Shown here one piece after another: positions 1 through 7,668 of a stretch of DNA of 26,110 bases. The notes beneath the pieces are model-generated. The model saw nothing but the letters and a program-made list of their open reading frames with translations, did not search any database and had not been told where the DNA came from. The position numbers and the translations under genes were made by a program. Within the stretch, counting starts at the first letter, position 1. Every line of letters begins with the position of its first letter. Source of the stretch: Acidimicrobiaceae bacterium (lineage in GTDB: Bacteria; Actinomycetota; Acidimicrobiia; Acidimicrobiales; RAAP-2); the NCBI GenBank assembly GCA_003164275.1, contig PLSY01000321.1, positions 11,009 through 37,118 on the forward strand. Reading direction: 5' to 3'.

Positions 1-684
1 TGGAGACACCCGAGTCGAGGGATCCTCCAGCCCGACTCGTTCGTGCCTCTCCTCGAGGACTCGGGGTTCATCGTCGACGTGGGGCGCTGGGTCCTGGCCG
101 AAGCCTGCCACCGGGGGTCGAGGTGGCACGCCCTCGGGCACAAGCTCGACATCTCGGTCAACGTCTCGGCCCGTCAGCTGGAGAGCGACGACATCATCGA
201 CGACCTGGGACGCATCCTCACCGAGACGGCGTTCGCCCCCAAGTCACTCATCTTGGAGATCACCGAGACGTCCATCATGCGCAACGTCACAGCCGTCCTG
301 CCGAGGTTGACGGCACTCAAGTCGGCCGGCGCCCGCATCGCCATCGACGACTTCGGCACCGGCTACTCGTCCCTTTCGTACCTGCAGCAGTTCCCGGTCG
401 ACACCATCAAGATCGACCGCTCCTTCATCGCCTCCATGATCGACTCCCCCCAGTCGGGGGCCCTCGTCCGCACCCTCGTCCAGCTGGGCAAGACCCTCGG
501 GCTCGAGACCCTGGCCGAGGGCATCGAGCAGATCGAGCAGTACTCATTGTTGGAGAACGTGGCGTGCGACAGCGGGCAGGGCTACCTGATCGCCCGGCCC
601 CTCGAGGCCGACGACGTCGAGGCGTTCCTCACCATGCCGGCCGGGCTGGCCAGCCCCGCCCCCCTCCCCGGGGTTGCGCCATAG
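1..684 (+). CDS. EAL-domain c-di-GMP phosphodiesterase, C-terminal part
   Basis: The frame is open from the first base of the window, so this is the 3' end (227 codons plus stop) of a longer gene; the N-terminal sensor and possible GGDEF part lie outside. Visible EAL hallmarks, in order: HPSRGILQPDSFVPLLEDSG, VNVSARQL, LEITET (metal-binding Glu), the IDDFGTGYSSL loop with its Asp pair, TIKIDRSFI (catalytic Lys), LAEGIE (Glu) and CDSGQGYLIARPL. All metal-binding and catalytic positions I can check are kept, so it should hydrolyse cyclic di-GMP to pGpG rather than act only as a receptor (family knowledge). A short proline-rich tail follows the domain. The next gene is a pyruvyl transferase, 193 bp downstream on the same strand; whether c-di-GMP signalling touches that gene is unknown. 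Confidence 0.95.
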   Translation, partial: WRHPSRGILQPDSFVPLLEDSGFIVDVGRWVLAEACHRGSRWHALGHKLDISVNVSARQLESDDIIDDLGRILTETAFAPKSLILEITETSIMRNVTAVLPRLTALKSAGARIAIDDFGTGYSSLSYLQQFPVDTIKIDRSFIASMIDSPQSGALVRTLVQLGKTLGLETLAEGIEQIEQYSLLENVACDSGQGYLIARPLEADDVEAFLTMPAGLASPAPLPGVAP

Positions 685-877
685 GACGCCGAGGAGCACG
701 CATCGGTCGAACAGTCAGATGAAATTAGTCAAGGCGGAGGGTGACAACGCCGATCTCTAAGCATGCCTCGACACTCGTCCCGGGCGGCGTGGACATCAAA
801 GATCACAGGAAACCATCGGTGTCGATGAACGCGGACAGCGCTATGCCCCTGGCGGCCACAGAACGGACGCCACCGGC

Positions 878-1930
878 TTGACTGCAACGACACAAGTCAC
901 GAGCCCCGGGCCAGAGCGCCCGCAGCGACTCCTCCTCATCGGCAACTTCGGCAACGGAAACGTCGGCGACGACGCCATCCTCCTCCAGGCCGCCACCTGT
1001 GCTGCGGCGCAGGGTGAAGTGACCGTGCTCAGCCGTCGGCCTGAGAGCACAGCGAAACTGGTGCCCGATGCACGTTCAGTGACCATGGTGTCGCGAGACG
1101 CCATGATCGCCTTTTTTCGGACCGACGTCGTGGTGCTCGGTGGGGGTGGCATCTTCGGCAAGGGGCTTCCTCCTTTGGTCTCGCTCCTGCCGTTCGTCCT
1201 CTTGGCGGCCGAGGCCATCGGCAAGCAGGTCGAGATCCGATCGATCGGCGCCTATTCGGACATGCCGGCCCCCGTGGCCTGGGCCCTTCGCCGGGTGGTG
1301 CGCAGGGCCAGGTATGTCTCGGCGCGTGATGCGGCATCCGTCGAGGTCCTCGGCGGGGGGAAGGTCGTACTGGTGAAGGACCCGGCCTGGAACCTGGCCC
1401 CGGCCGAACCCGCTCTCGTCGACGCAGCCCTGGAACAAGCCGGCGTGGCCGCCGGACAGCTCTTGGTTGCCGTCTCGATGAAGCCCACTTCTGACGCCGC
1501 CATGGATGATCGGTGCCTCACGACCATGGCCCAGGCGCTCGACAAGTGGGCCGAGAACAGTGACGGCCAGATCGTGTTCATGTCGTTCTCGGACAAGGGT
1601 GACTACGACCTCGGGGCCCAAGTCACCGACCTGTTGCTCGGAGAGAGGCTCCAGTCCCAGATGAGGTGCGGGAACAGGGTCCGCTTCGTCGGTCCGGGCC
1701 TGCACCCGGCGGTGATGCTCGGCGTCGTGCAGCGGTGTTCGGCCATGGTGGCCATGCGACTCCACGCCCAGATCTTCGCCGCCGCCGTCGACCGCCCGGT
1801 CTTCGGAGTCTCCTTCGAGCCGAAAAGCGACGAGTTCTTGACCTCCATTGGTATCGCCCCGCTGCGTCCGGATGACGTCACAGCGGAGGACCTGTGCTCG
1901 TGGCTGGACGGGGTCGCCTCGGTGGCCTGA
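878..1930 (+). CDS. Polysaccharide pyruvyl transferase family protein (CsaB-like)
   Basis: A 350-aa protein of the PS_pyruv_trans family, which transfers pyruvate from phosphoenolpyruvate to sugars of cell-wall or exported polysaccharides. Family marks: the N-terminal loop GNFGNGNVGDDAIL (about residues 22-35), VVLGGGGIFGKG near residue 86, SIGAYSD, the SARDAASVEVL segment, the VKDPAWNL segment, and the C-terminal RLHAQIFAAA with the conserved His at about 296, followed by VFGVSFEPK. The start is TTG at 878; no ATG or GTG lies in this frame between it and the family core, and no clear Shine-Dalgarno is seen, so it may be leaderless. Length matches the family. It stands alone, but fits the polysaccharide theme of the large operon at the right of the window. 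Confidence 0.9.
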   Translation: MTATTQVTSPGPERPQRLLLIGNFGNGNVGDDAILLQAATCAAAQGEVTVLSRRPESTAKLVPDARSVTMVSRDAMIAFFRTDVVVLGGGGIFGKGLPPLVSLLPFVLLAAEAIGKQVEIRSIGAYSDMPAPVAWALRRVVRRARYVSARDAASVEVLGGGKVVLVKDPAWNLAPAEPALVDAALEQAGVAAGQLLVAVSMKPTSDAAMDDRCLTTMAQALDKWAENSDGQIVFMSFSDKGDYDLGAQVTDLLLGERLQSQMRCGNRVRFVGPGLHPAVMLGVVQRCSAMVAMRLHAQIFAAAVDRPVFGVSFEPKSDEFLTSIGIAPLRPDDVTAEDLCSWLDGVASVA

Positions 1931-1946
1931 AACGGCGCCATTGGCT

Positions 1947-1968
1947 TGTGCGGCGACGCTCCCGCACA
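1947..1968 (+). terminator. Candidate stem-loop terminator after the pyruvyl transferase
   Basis: A perfect 7-bp inverted repeat, TGTGCGG then CCGCACA, with an 8-base loop begins 17 bases after the stop codon of the pyruvyl transferase. No T-run follows, so it would be an actinobacterial-type I-shaped terminator at best. Position and symmetry are seen; function is inferred. Confidence 0.3.
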
Positions 1969-2097
1969 TGGAGCCCCGGGCCGACACGGAGTTTCTCAGC
2001 CTGGGCTACCGCATGGCACAGTCCGGCCACAGCGGGCTGATCCAAGCTGGCTTCCAACCGAAGGGGTCGCCCGAGTGTGGCCCGCAAAGGAGGAGCC

Positions 2098-2709
2098 ATG
2101 GAATCCGCTGAAGCCACGCACACCGGCCCGGCCGTTGCCGGGGGTAGGGACGCTCGGGACGACGCCCGAACCAAGAACGCCTGGGTGCCAACAACGCTGT
2201 CGACGCGGTCCGAGTCCGACCTCTCGGAGCCGACCATGCCCATCATGGTCAAGGACGGCATCGTCGGGCGGTCAGCCATCCGTATCATCCCCGGCCCAGT
2301 TCTCGAGCAGCTGGTCGCGTGGGCGCCACAGGATCGTGACGCCGCCTCCGAACAGTCGGGAGAGGTGGTCGAGCGGGGCGTCCTCGACGGCGAGGCCTTC
2401 ATCACCGCGTTCGGGCAGGTGCTCGGCGTCTACACCTGGGACCCACCGTCGGTGCCCAACCTCGAACAGATTCAAGGTGCCGTGGCCGGACGGGCGGCGT
2501 CGGACTGCGCCCGGTTCCGACTTCGGCCAAGAAAGACCCGACTGATCGGTTGGCACGGAGGTTGGACGCCAGAGGGTGTGGGAATCTTCGCCGCCGAGAT
2601 CTACGGCGCCTCCAAGCGTGGGCCCGGGCGGACCCTCGGACGGGTCAGCGTCGTCATTCGCACGCCCATTGATCGTGGGGTTTCGATTGGCCATGGCATC
2701 GCCTGTTGA
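2098..2709 (+). CDS. Hypothetical protein, unrecognised
   Basis: A 203-aa reading frame. ATG at 2098 is preceded at ideal spacing by AAAGGAGGAGCC, the best ribosome binding site in this part of the window; it decides the start over the in-frame GTG 21 bases upstream. Third codon positions are strongly G/C through the middle, which supports real coding, and weaker over the last 20 codons. I recognise no family. The first 55 residues are polar and probably disordered. The rest is a mixed alpha/beta stretch with hydrophobic patches (IRIIPGPVLEQLVAWAP, FITAFGQVLGVYTW, GIFAAEIYGA, RVSVVIRTPI). No signal peptide, membrane segment or metal motif is seen. It converges with the thioredoxin-like gene, 26 bp away. 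Confidence 0.6.
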   Translation: MESAEATHTGPAVAGGRDARDDARTKNAWVPTTLSTRSESDLSEPTMPIMVKDGIVGRSAIRIIPGPVLEQLVAWAPQDRDAASEQSGEVVERGVLDGEAFITAFGQVLGVYTWDPPSVPNLEQIQGAVAGRAASDCARFRLRPRKTRLIGWHGGWTPEGVGIFAAEIYGASKRGPGRTLGRVSVVIRTPIDRGVSIGHGIAC

Positions 2710-2735
2710 CCGGTAGCGACGCGGATCCGGCTCGG

Positions 2736-3320
2736 TCAGCTGAGCAGGCCGGCCACGTCTGCCCACCCGAAGCCGACCGTCTCGGCCACCACCGAGCGGG
2801 TCGGCGCATCGACCAGCACGAAGAACGGATACCCGAGCACGTGATAGTCACCCCAGGCTTGATCGCTCATGACAACAGGGACCCGGGCGATGCCGACCGC
2901 CACCCGGGCCACGTCCTCACGCGAGACAACGGACTCGCCCTTGGTCACGATGACCACGTCGACCCCTCCGGGCAGCGGGGGCTCGACCTCATCTCGGAGC
3001 CCATCCCAGAATCCGTCACAGCCGTCGCAGTTGGTCGTCAAGAAGACCACCAGCAATGGCCCGGCAAACGCGTCGACCGAGACACGTAGGTGCTCGCCCG
3101 AGGGAGCCACGCCGTTGATATCGACGGCTGGCCAGGGCTGCCGGCCGGCCAGCCCACCAGTCGGAATGGGTCTGATCCCCTGGAGGAAGGTGGGATCAGT
3201 GACCGGGCTCTGGGCTCGGCCCACCGGACCGGCCGATGTAGGTGCCGCCGCCGTTGGAGCCGTCAGGGAGCCTTCGGGGCCTCTTCGATCAGTTCGACCG
3301 CGTTGCCGTTTCCACACCAT
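2736..3320 (-). CDS. Thioredoxin-fold protein with CxxC active site
   Basis: About 194 aa. The core LLVVFLTTNCDGCDGFW carries a CDGC redox motif (Cys98 and Cys101 from the chosen start) after a hydrophobic beta strand, as in TlpA/peroxiredoxin-like thioredoxin folds. A cis-Pro-like segment (YHVLGYPFFVLVD) follows about 90 residues later, at the expected place. It probably acts as a thiol-disulfide oxidoreductase; I see no convincing signal peptide, so the location is unknown. Start choice is uncertain: ATG at 3320 has GAGGAGG ten bases upstream but overlaps the preceding gene by 58 bp; GTG at 3224 avoids the overlap but has no Shine-Dalgarno. The overlap with the zinc-ribbon gene suggests the two are co-expressed. 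Confidence 0.75.
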   Translation of the reverse strand: MVWKRQRGRTDRRGPEGSLTAPTAAAPTSAGPVGRAQSPVTDPTFLQGIRPIPTGGLAGRQPWPAVDINGVAPSGEHLRVSVDAFAGPLLVVFLTTNCDGCDGFWDGLRDEVEPPLPGGVDVVIVTKGESVVSREDVARVAVGIARVPVVMSDQAWGDYHVLGYPFFVLVDAPTRSVVAETVGFGWADVAGLLS

Positions 3321-3544
3321 CGGCACGACACCTCCTCGATCGACTCATCGAGCACCTCCACGTCCTCAATGGACAGCTCGCCGCCCACGGAGAAGTGATG
3401 GAACGCCTTGGTACGCCTGGCCGTCACCACATTGAAGCGGGTGAGGTTCCCACAGGCCACGCAGCGATAGCGCCTGGCATCCCCGCCCCCTGAGTCAGTC
3501 ACGGCGGCGGTCTCGGACTCTGTGGGCGGTGAATCGGTGGTCAC
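3263..3544 (-). CDS. Small four-cysteine zinc-ribbon protein
   Basis: A 93-aa protein with two Cys pairs: CVAC (Cys28/Cys31) and CRWC (Cys74/Cys77), about 43 residues apart, each followed by Gly as in zinc-ribbon knuckles. Between them lies a basic segment (TARRTKAFHHF) and an acidic helix (SIEDVEVLDESIEE). I read it as a zinc-binding adaptor, possibly binding nucleic acid or protein; no specific family is recognised. The start is GTG at 3544. AAGAG lies directly against the start with no spacing, so translation may be leaderless or begin slightly downstream. It is divergent from the exonuclease/GIY-YIG gene, and the LexA-like palindrome lies in the 72-bp gap between them, so it could share SOS control. 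Confidence 0.7.
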   Translation of the reverse strand: MTTDSPPTESETAAVTDSGGGDARRYRCVACGNLTRFNVVTARRTKAFHHFSVGGELSIEDVEVLDESIEEVSCRWCGNGNAVELIEEAPKAP

Positions 3545-3585
3545 CTCTTAACGGTAGTCGTCGGCAGCACACCGCAAAGACCCCG

Positions 3586-3607
3586 GTAGCGAACACCCGT
3601 TCGCTAC
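3586..3607. promoter_or_regulatory. LexA/SOS-type operator palindrome
   Basis: GTAGCGAAC, then ACCC, then GTTCGCTAC: a perfect 9-bp inverted repeat with a 4-base spacer. Its core CGAAC-N4-GTTCG is exactly the Gram-positive/actinobacterial LexA (DinR) box. It ends 9 bases before the ATG of the DEDDh/GIY-YIG nuclease gene and lies in the divergent gap with the zinc-ribbon gene. The neighbour being a DNA repair nuclease strengthens the call. Confidence 0.85.
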
Positions 3608-3616
3608 AGTTGGCCG

Positions 3617-5143
3617 ATGGAGCTCGCCCGGCAGGGGTCGTTCGACGATCTCGGAACCCCGTTGTCCCAGGTCACCTTCGTCGTCGTCGACGTGGAGACG
3701 ACCGGCGGCTCGCCGGCTTCCTCCTCCCTCACCGAGGTGGCGGCCGCTCGCTACCGGGGTGGCGAACTTCTCGGCACCTACCAGACCTTCGTCAGACCCG
3801 ACGAGAGGATCCCGCCTTTCATCACCGCCCTCACCGGAATCAGCGACGCCATGGTGGCCGACGCTCCGAGGGTGGGCGAGATGCTCCCGTCCTTCCTCGA
3901 GTTCGTCGGGGGCTCCGTACTGGTCGGCCACAACCTCCGGTTCGACCTGTCCTTTCTCGACCACGCCCTGGTGTCGACCGGCCGTGACCGCCTGGCCAAC
4001 CAGACCGTCGACACCTTGGCGCTCGCCCGCCGGTTGGTGCGGGACATGGTGCACAACTGCAAGCTCGGCACCCTCGCTGCCACCCTGCGGCTCGACCACC
4101 AACCCTCCCACCGGGCCTTGACCGACGTACTGGCCACTGGCGACCTCCTGCACGCCATGCTCGAGCGGGCCGGGTCCTTCGGCATCCTCGACCTGGAGGA
4201 GCTGTTGGCCCTCCCCCGCCTCGTCGGCCACCCCCAGGGGAGCAAGCTGCGACTCACCACCCGGCTCCCCCACCGACCGGGCGTCTACTGGTTCTGCGAC
4301 GCGGCCGGCAACGTGCTCTATGTGGGCAAGGCCACCGACCTCCACACCCGTGTGCGCTCGTACTTCAGCGGCGACAAGCGACGTATGGTCGGCCGCCTGC
4401 TCCGACAGATGGACGCCGTCCACCACCGGGTATGCCCGGGCCAGCTCACGGCCGCTGTCCTCGAGGGCAGGCTGATCCGAGCCTGGTCACCGCCCTACAA
4501 CAAACAGGGCAAGGCCCGAAAGGGCTCGGTGCCGTCGTCCGGCTCGTCATCGCAGGGCCGACATCGTCGACACCGGGTCAAGCGCTGGAGTGCCTCGGAG
4601 CTGGAGAGCGCACCCCTCGAGATGCTCGGGCCGCTCGCCGCCAGAGTGTCGGCGTTGGCCGGCGAGCAGCGGTTCGAAGAGGCCGCGACGGCACGTGATG
4701 AGGCCGAGCGCCTCCGCCGCCTCCTCGTCCGCCACCGGGGCGTCGAGTGCCTACGCCGGTGCGGTCGCCTGGTGCTCGCGGTGGAGGGCGAGGGCACGGT
4801 CGAGCTCGACGGTGGCCTGCTGGTCGGACGGGGCGGCCTCTTCGACGAGGCCGTCGGCGCGGGAGGCGTGGCGGCGGGAGGGAACCCGTCAGCATCGGGC
4901 CTCGATCCTGTCGTCCTGGTTGGCGACGGTCACGAGAACGAGCGGATCATCGTCGCCCTGTGGCTGCGGGCCAATGCCGAACGGGTCCGCGTCATCGAGA
5001 CGGACGACATGGGCCTGCTCATGCCTGCCGATCGAATCCCGACGGTGGCCGAGCTGTGCGCCTCGCTCCACCACGCAGAGACTCCGACCGGGCACAGTCC
5101 CATTGCAGCAGATCCGGTCGGGGCGGTGGCGCCGGGCAGCTGA
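3617..5143 (+). CDS. DEDDh exonuclease / GIY-YIG (UvrC/Cho-like) nuclease fusion
   Basis: A 508-aa fusion. Residues about 15-185 form a DnaQ-type 3'-5' exonuclease with a complete DEDDh set: VVDVETTG (Asp25, Glu27), HNLRFDLSF (Asp110), HRALTDV (His165, Asp170). Residues about 218-300 form a GIY-YIG nuclease as in UvrC/Cho: PGVYWFCDAAGNVLYVGKA, an Arg in the TRVRSYF segment, Glu in VLEGRLI, and PPYNKQG. A UVR-like helix (EQRFEEAATARDEAERL, about 350-370) could bind UvrB. The C-terminal ~130 aa match the non-catalytic part of this family. Such proteins occur in actinobacteria as Cho/UvrC relatives and likely make incisions at DNA lesions. The LexA-type palindrome just upstream predicts DNA-damage induction. 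ATG at 3617 has no clear Shine-Dalgarno. Confidence 0.92.
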   Translation: MELARQGSFDDLGTPLSQVTFVVVDVETTGGSPASSSLTEVAAARYRGGELLGTYQTFVRPDERIPPFITALTGISDAMVADAPRVGEMLPSFLEFVGGSVLVGHNLRFDLSFLDHALVSTGRDRLANQTVDTLALARRLVRDMVHNCKLGTLAATLRLDHQPSHRALTDVLATGDLLHAMLERAGSFGILDLEELLALPRLVGHPQGSKLRLTTRLPHRPGVYWFCDAAGNVLYVGKATDLHTRVRSYFSGDKRRMVGRLLRQMDAVHHRVCPGQLTAAVLEGRLIRAWSPPYNKQGKARKGSVPSSGSSSQGRHRRHRVKRWSASELESAPLEMLGPLAARVSALAGEQRFEEAATARDEAERLRRLLVRHRGVECLRRCGRLVLAVEGEGTVELDGGLLVGRGGLFDEAVGAGGVAAGGNPSASGLDPVVLVGDGHENERIIVALWLRANAERVRVIETDDMGLLMPADRIPTVAELCASLHHAETPTGHSPIAADPVGAVAPGS

Positions 5144-5175
5144 AGGCCATGGCCGAAGGGGCCAGAGCCGGTGGG

Positions 5176-6264
5176 TCAGGCCGAGGCCTCTTCGGCCGAC
5201 GCCTGGCGTGACACGGCGACGAGCGAGTCGAGCACGGCCTGGGCCCGGCCGTCGTCGATGACCGCGCAAGCCAACTCCACGCCGGCCTCCATCGTCTCGA
5301 CTCGGCCGGTCACCACCACGGCGGCCGCCGCGTTGAGCACGGCGATGTCGCGGTGGGGAGAGGGCTGCCCGGCGATGACGTCCAAGATGGCCCTGGCGTT
5401 GTAGGCAGCGTCCCCCCCTCGCAGGTCATCGATCTTGGCCGGGGCGAAGCCGAGGTCGCCCGGGTTGATCCGGTACTTCGACGTCTCGTAGCCCCCGGTC
5501 TCGAGGGCCACGATCTCATGCACGGTGGAGGGTCCGGTGGTGCTCAGCTCGTCCAGTCCGTCGTCGCCGTAGACGACCATGGCCCGCAACGCACCGTTGG
5601 CGGCCAGCACCCCGACCATCTTTTCGGCCATGGCCGGATCGGACACGCCGACCACCTGGAAGCGGGCCCGCCCGGGATTGGCCAGCGGCCCGAGGTAGTT
5701 GAACACCGTCGGGATGCCGAGCTCCTTCCTCACCGGGGCGGCAAAGCGCATGGCCGGGTGGAAGCGGGGGGCGAAGCAGAATCCCATCCCGACCTGGTCG
5801 ATGCACCGACTGACGCCGGCCGGCCCCAGGTCGGCCACGACCCCGAGCGCCTCGAGCACGTCAGCCGCCCCGACGGCCGAGGACGAGGCCCGCCCGCCGT
5901 GCTTGCACACCTTGGTACCCGTGGCCGCAACGACCAGGGCGGCGATGGTCGAGACATTGATGCTGCGCAGGCGGTCGCCCCCGGTCCCGCAGGTGTCGAC
6001 GACCTCCATGCCGTCAGGCAGGTCGAGGGGAACGGCGTGGGCCACCATGGCCCGAACGAACCCGGTCATCTCCTCGATCGACTCCCCCTTCGAACGGAGG
6101 GCGGTGGCCAGCCCGGCGATCTGGGCCTGGGTGGCCTCACCGGACAGCACCTGGCCGAGCACGACCGATGCCTGCTCAGCGGAGAGCGACGTGCCCTCCA
6201 ACAGGGCGGTGAGCACACCGGGCCATCCACCCAGCTCCTCGAAGCTCGGAACCTCGGTCGACAT
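5176..6264 (-). CDS. trpD: Anthranilate phosphoribosyltransferase
   Basis: A 362-aa protein, the usual TrpD length. It joins anthranilate to phosphoribosyl pyrophosphate in tryptophan biosynthesis. Motifs: DTCGTGGD (residues 90-97, PRPP binding), NVSTIAALV, KHGGRASSSAVGAADVLEALG, FAPRFHPAM, FNYLGPLANP, and VVYGDDGLDELS with the metal-binding Asp-Glu pair. The usual KHGNRA is KHGGRA here, a small change in the PRPP/anthranilate loop. The ATG overlaps the TGA of the acyl-CoA dehydrogenase by one base (TGATG), indicating coupling, and no other trp gene is in the window. The open frame continues far upstream of this ATG, but that extension is antisense-like noise inside the acyl-CoA dehydrogenase gene. 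It converges with the exonuclease gene, 32 bp away. Confidence 0.93.
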   Translation of the reverse strand: MSTEVPSFEELGGWPGVLTALLEGTSLSAEQASVVLGQVLSGEATQAQIAGLATALRSKGESIEEMTGFVRAMVAHAVPLDLPDGMEVVDTCGTGGDRLRSINVSTIAALVVAATGTKVCKHGGRASSSAVGAADVLEALGVVADLGPAGVSRCIDQVGMGFCFAPRFHPAMRFAAPVRKELGIPTVFNYLGPLANPGRARFQVVGVSDPAMAEKMVGVLAANGALRAMVVYGDDGLDELSTTGPSTVHEIVALETGGYETSKYRINPGDLGFAPAKIDDLRGGDAAYNARAILDVIAGQPSPHRDIAVLNAAAAVVVTGRVETMEAGVELACAVIDDGRAQAVLDSLVAVSRQASAEEASA

Positions 6265-7439
6265 CAGTCCCACCACAGATCGTGGGAGAGGACACCCCGG
6301 GCGATGAGCCCGAGCTGGACCTGGGAGGTGCCCTCCACGATGGTCAGCTGCTTGGCGTCCCGGTACCAGAGCTCGGTCGGGTGGTCCTCCATGTAGCCCG
6401 CCGCCCCGAGGAGCTGGACGGCGAGCCCCGAGGCTCTTACGGCCAGCTCGGTGGCGTAGTACTTGGCCATGGACAAAAAGGGGACGTACTCCTTGGTGAA
6501 CTTGCCCTGGTCGGCCAGCCATGCCGAGCGGTAGGTGAGGAGGCGGGCGGCCTCGATGTCGACGGCCACCTTGGCGATCTCCCACTGGATGCCCTGGAAG
6601 TCGGCGATGGTCTGGTTGAACGCCTTGCGTTCTTTCACGTACTCGGTGGCGTACATGAGCGCCCCCTCGGCCAGGCCGATCCCCCGGGCGGCCACGATCG
6701 GGCGCATGGCGTTCAGGCCGAGCATGGCGAGCCGGAAGCCTCCGACCTCGCCGATCACGTTCTCGGCCGGGACCCTGACGTCGTCCAAGACCAGCTCGCC
6801 GGTATGGACGCCACGCACGCCCATCTTGGCGTCTGTCCGGCCGACCGAGACGCCCTCCCAGTTGCGCTCGACGATGAAGGCGGTGATCGAGTCGTGGGCC
6901 CGAGAGGCGGGGTCGCCGGTCTTGGCGAACACGGTGTACCAGTCGGCCTCGACCACACCGGACATCCAGCACTTGGTGCCCGACAGCACCCACCCACCAT
7001 CGTTGCCGGTGTCCGGCACCGCTTTGGTGCGCATGCCGGCCACGTCGCTCCCGGCCACCGCCTCGGACAGCCCGAAGCCGGCCCGCACCTTGCCTGAGGC
7101 GATGCCCGGGAGGTAGTGCTGCTTTTGCCGCTCGTCCCCGGCGATCAGCACCGGGCCGGTCGGGAGCCTGGTCAACAACAGCATGAGGGCGGCGGCGTTC
7201 GAATACTTGGCCACCTCCTCGATGGCGATGGTCAGGCCCAGGATGCCGGCCCCAGAGCCCCCGTACTCCGTCGGCAGGCAGAGCCCGAGCAGGTCGGCGT
7301 CGCGGAAGGCATCGAAGATGTCCAGCGGGTACTCGCCGGTAGCGTCGATCTCCCGTGCTCGCGGCTTCACCTTGTCTTGGGCCAGCCGGCGCACGCTCTG
7401 TTGCAGCTCGGCGAGTTCAGGCGAGAGGTCGAAGTCCAT
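6264..7439 (-). CDS. Acyl-CoA dehydrogenase family protein
   Basis: A 391-aa FAD-dependent acyl-CoA dehydrogenase. The N-terminal helix bundle (FDLSPELAELQQSVRRLA), the signature FGLSEAVAGSDVAGMRT, the beta-domain WVLSGTKCWMSGV, and the C-terminal YRDAKQLTIVEGTSQVQ are all present. Glu369 in VEGTSQVQ matches the catalytic base of the medium/short-chain type. It should introduce a trans double bond next to an acyl-CoA thioester; the substrate is unknown. The start is ATG at 7439 with no strong ribosome binding site. Its stop overlaps the trpD start by one base. The pairing of a fatty/amino-acid catabolic enzyme with trpD has no obvious metabolic logic. It diverges from the large secreted glycosidase-like gene. 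Confidence 0.93.
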   Translation of the reverse strand: MDFDLSPELAELQQSVRRLAQDKVKPRAREIDATGEYPLDIFDAFRDADLLGLCLPTEYGGSGAGILGLTIAIEEVAKYSNAAALMLLLTRLPTGPVLIAGDERQKQHYLPGIASGKVRAGFGLSEAVAGSDVAGMRTKAVPDTGNDGGWVLSGTKCWMSGVVEADWYTVFAKTGDPASRAHDSITAFIVERNWEGVSVGRTDAKMGVRGVHTGELVLDDVRVPAENVIGEVGGFRLAMLGLNAMRPIVAARGIGLAEGALMYATEYVKERKAFNQTIADFQGIQWEIAKVAVDIEAARLLTYRSAWLADQGKFTKEYVPFLSMAKYYATELAVRASGLAVQLLGAAGYMEDHPTELWYRDAKQLTIVEGTSQVQLGLIARGVLSHDLWWD

Positions 7440-7470
7440 GGGGGACGAGGCTAATGGATCGAAGGATCCC

Positions 7471-7539
7471 GACCGGCGTCCGGACCGGGGTGCCTAGAGA
7501 GCGGTGCGACGGCGCAAGGGCCCCGGTCGGTACCGGACC
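7471..7539. repeat. Cluster of CCGGACC/CCGGTC inverted elements in a divergent gap
   Basis: The 229-bp divergent gap between the acyl-CoA dehydrogenase and the secreted glycosidase-like gene contains GACCGGGG (7483-7490) and its perfect complement CCCCGGTC (7521-7528). CCGGACC also occurs twice (7480-7486 and 7533-7539), and the 8-base palindrome GTCCGGAC lies at 7478-7485. They could be operator half-sites or an mRNA stem; no known regulator motif is recognised and chance is possible at this GC content. Confidence 0.25.
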
Positions 7540-7668
7540 AGTGCGTGCTGTGGTCTTTCAATGACGGTCGTAGACCCTCGAAACAGGCCCTGTGCCTGCT
7601 ATTTGGAAATCTGCTCAACCTGTTGGGACCTCGCGCCGATACGTGGCCATGCATTTAGGACCGACGCA

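Noticed and set aside
685..877. c-di-GMP riboswitch or other leader RNA before the pyruvyl transferase, suggested by the EAL neighbour
   Set aside because: I could not find a GEMM-like core or stable paired stems in this gap.
1076..1987. A 303-codon minus-strand frame opposite the pyruvyl transferase
   Set aside because: It is antisense to a gene with clear family motifs and is His/Gly/Arg-rich without any domain.
6265..6993. Upstream extension of the trpD frame
   Set aside because: It lies entirely inside the acyl-CoA dehydrogenase gene and is Arg/Gly/Pro-rich without motifs; the ATG at 6264 fits TrpD length.
7504..7668. Upstream extension of the glycosidase-like frame
   Set aside because: It is Cys/Arg-rich, unlike a secreted protein N-terminus, and the signal peptide begins exactly after the GTG at 7669.
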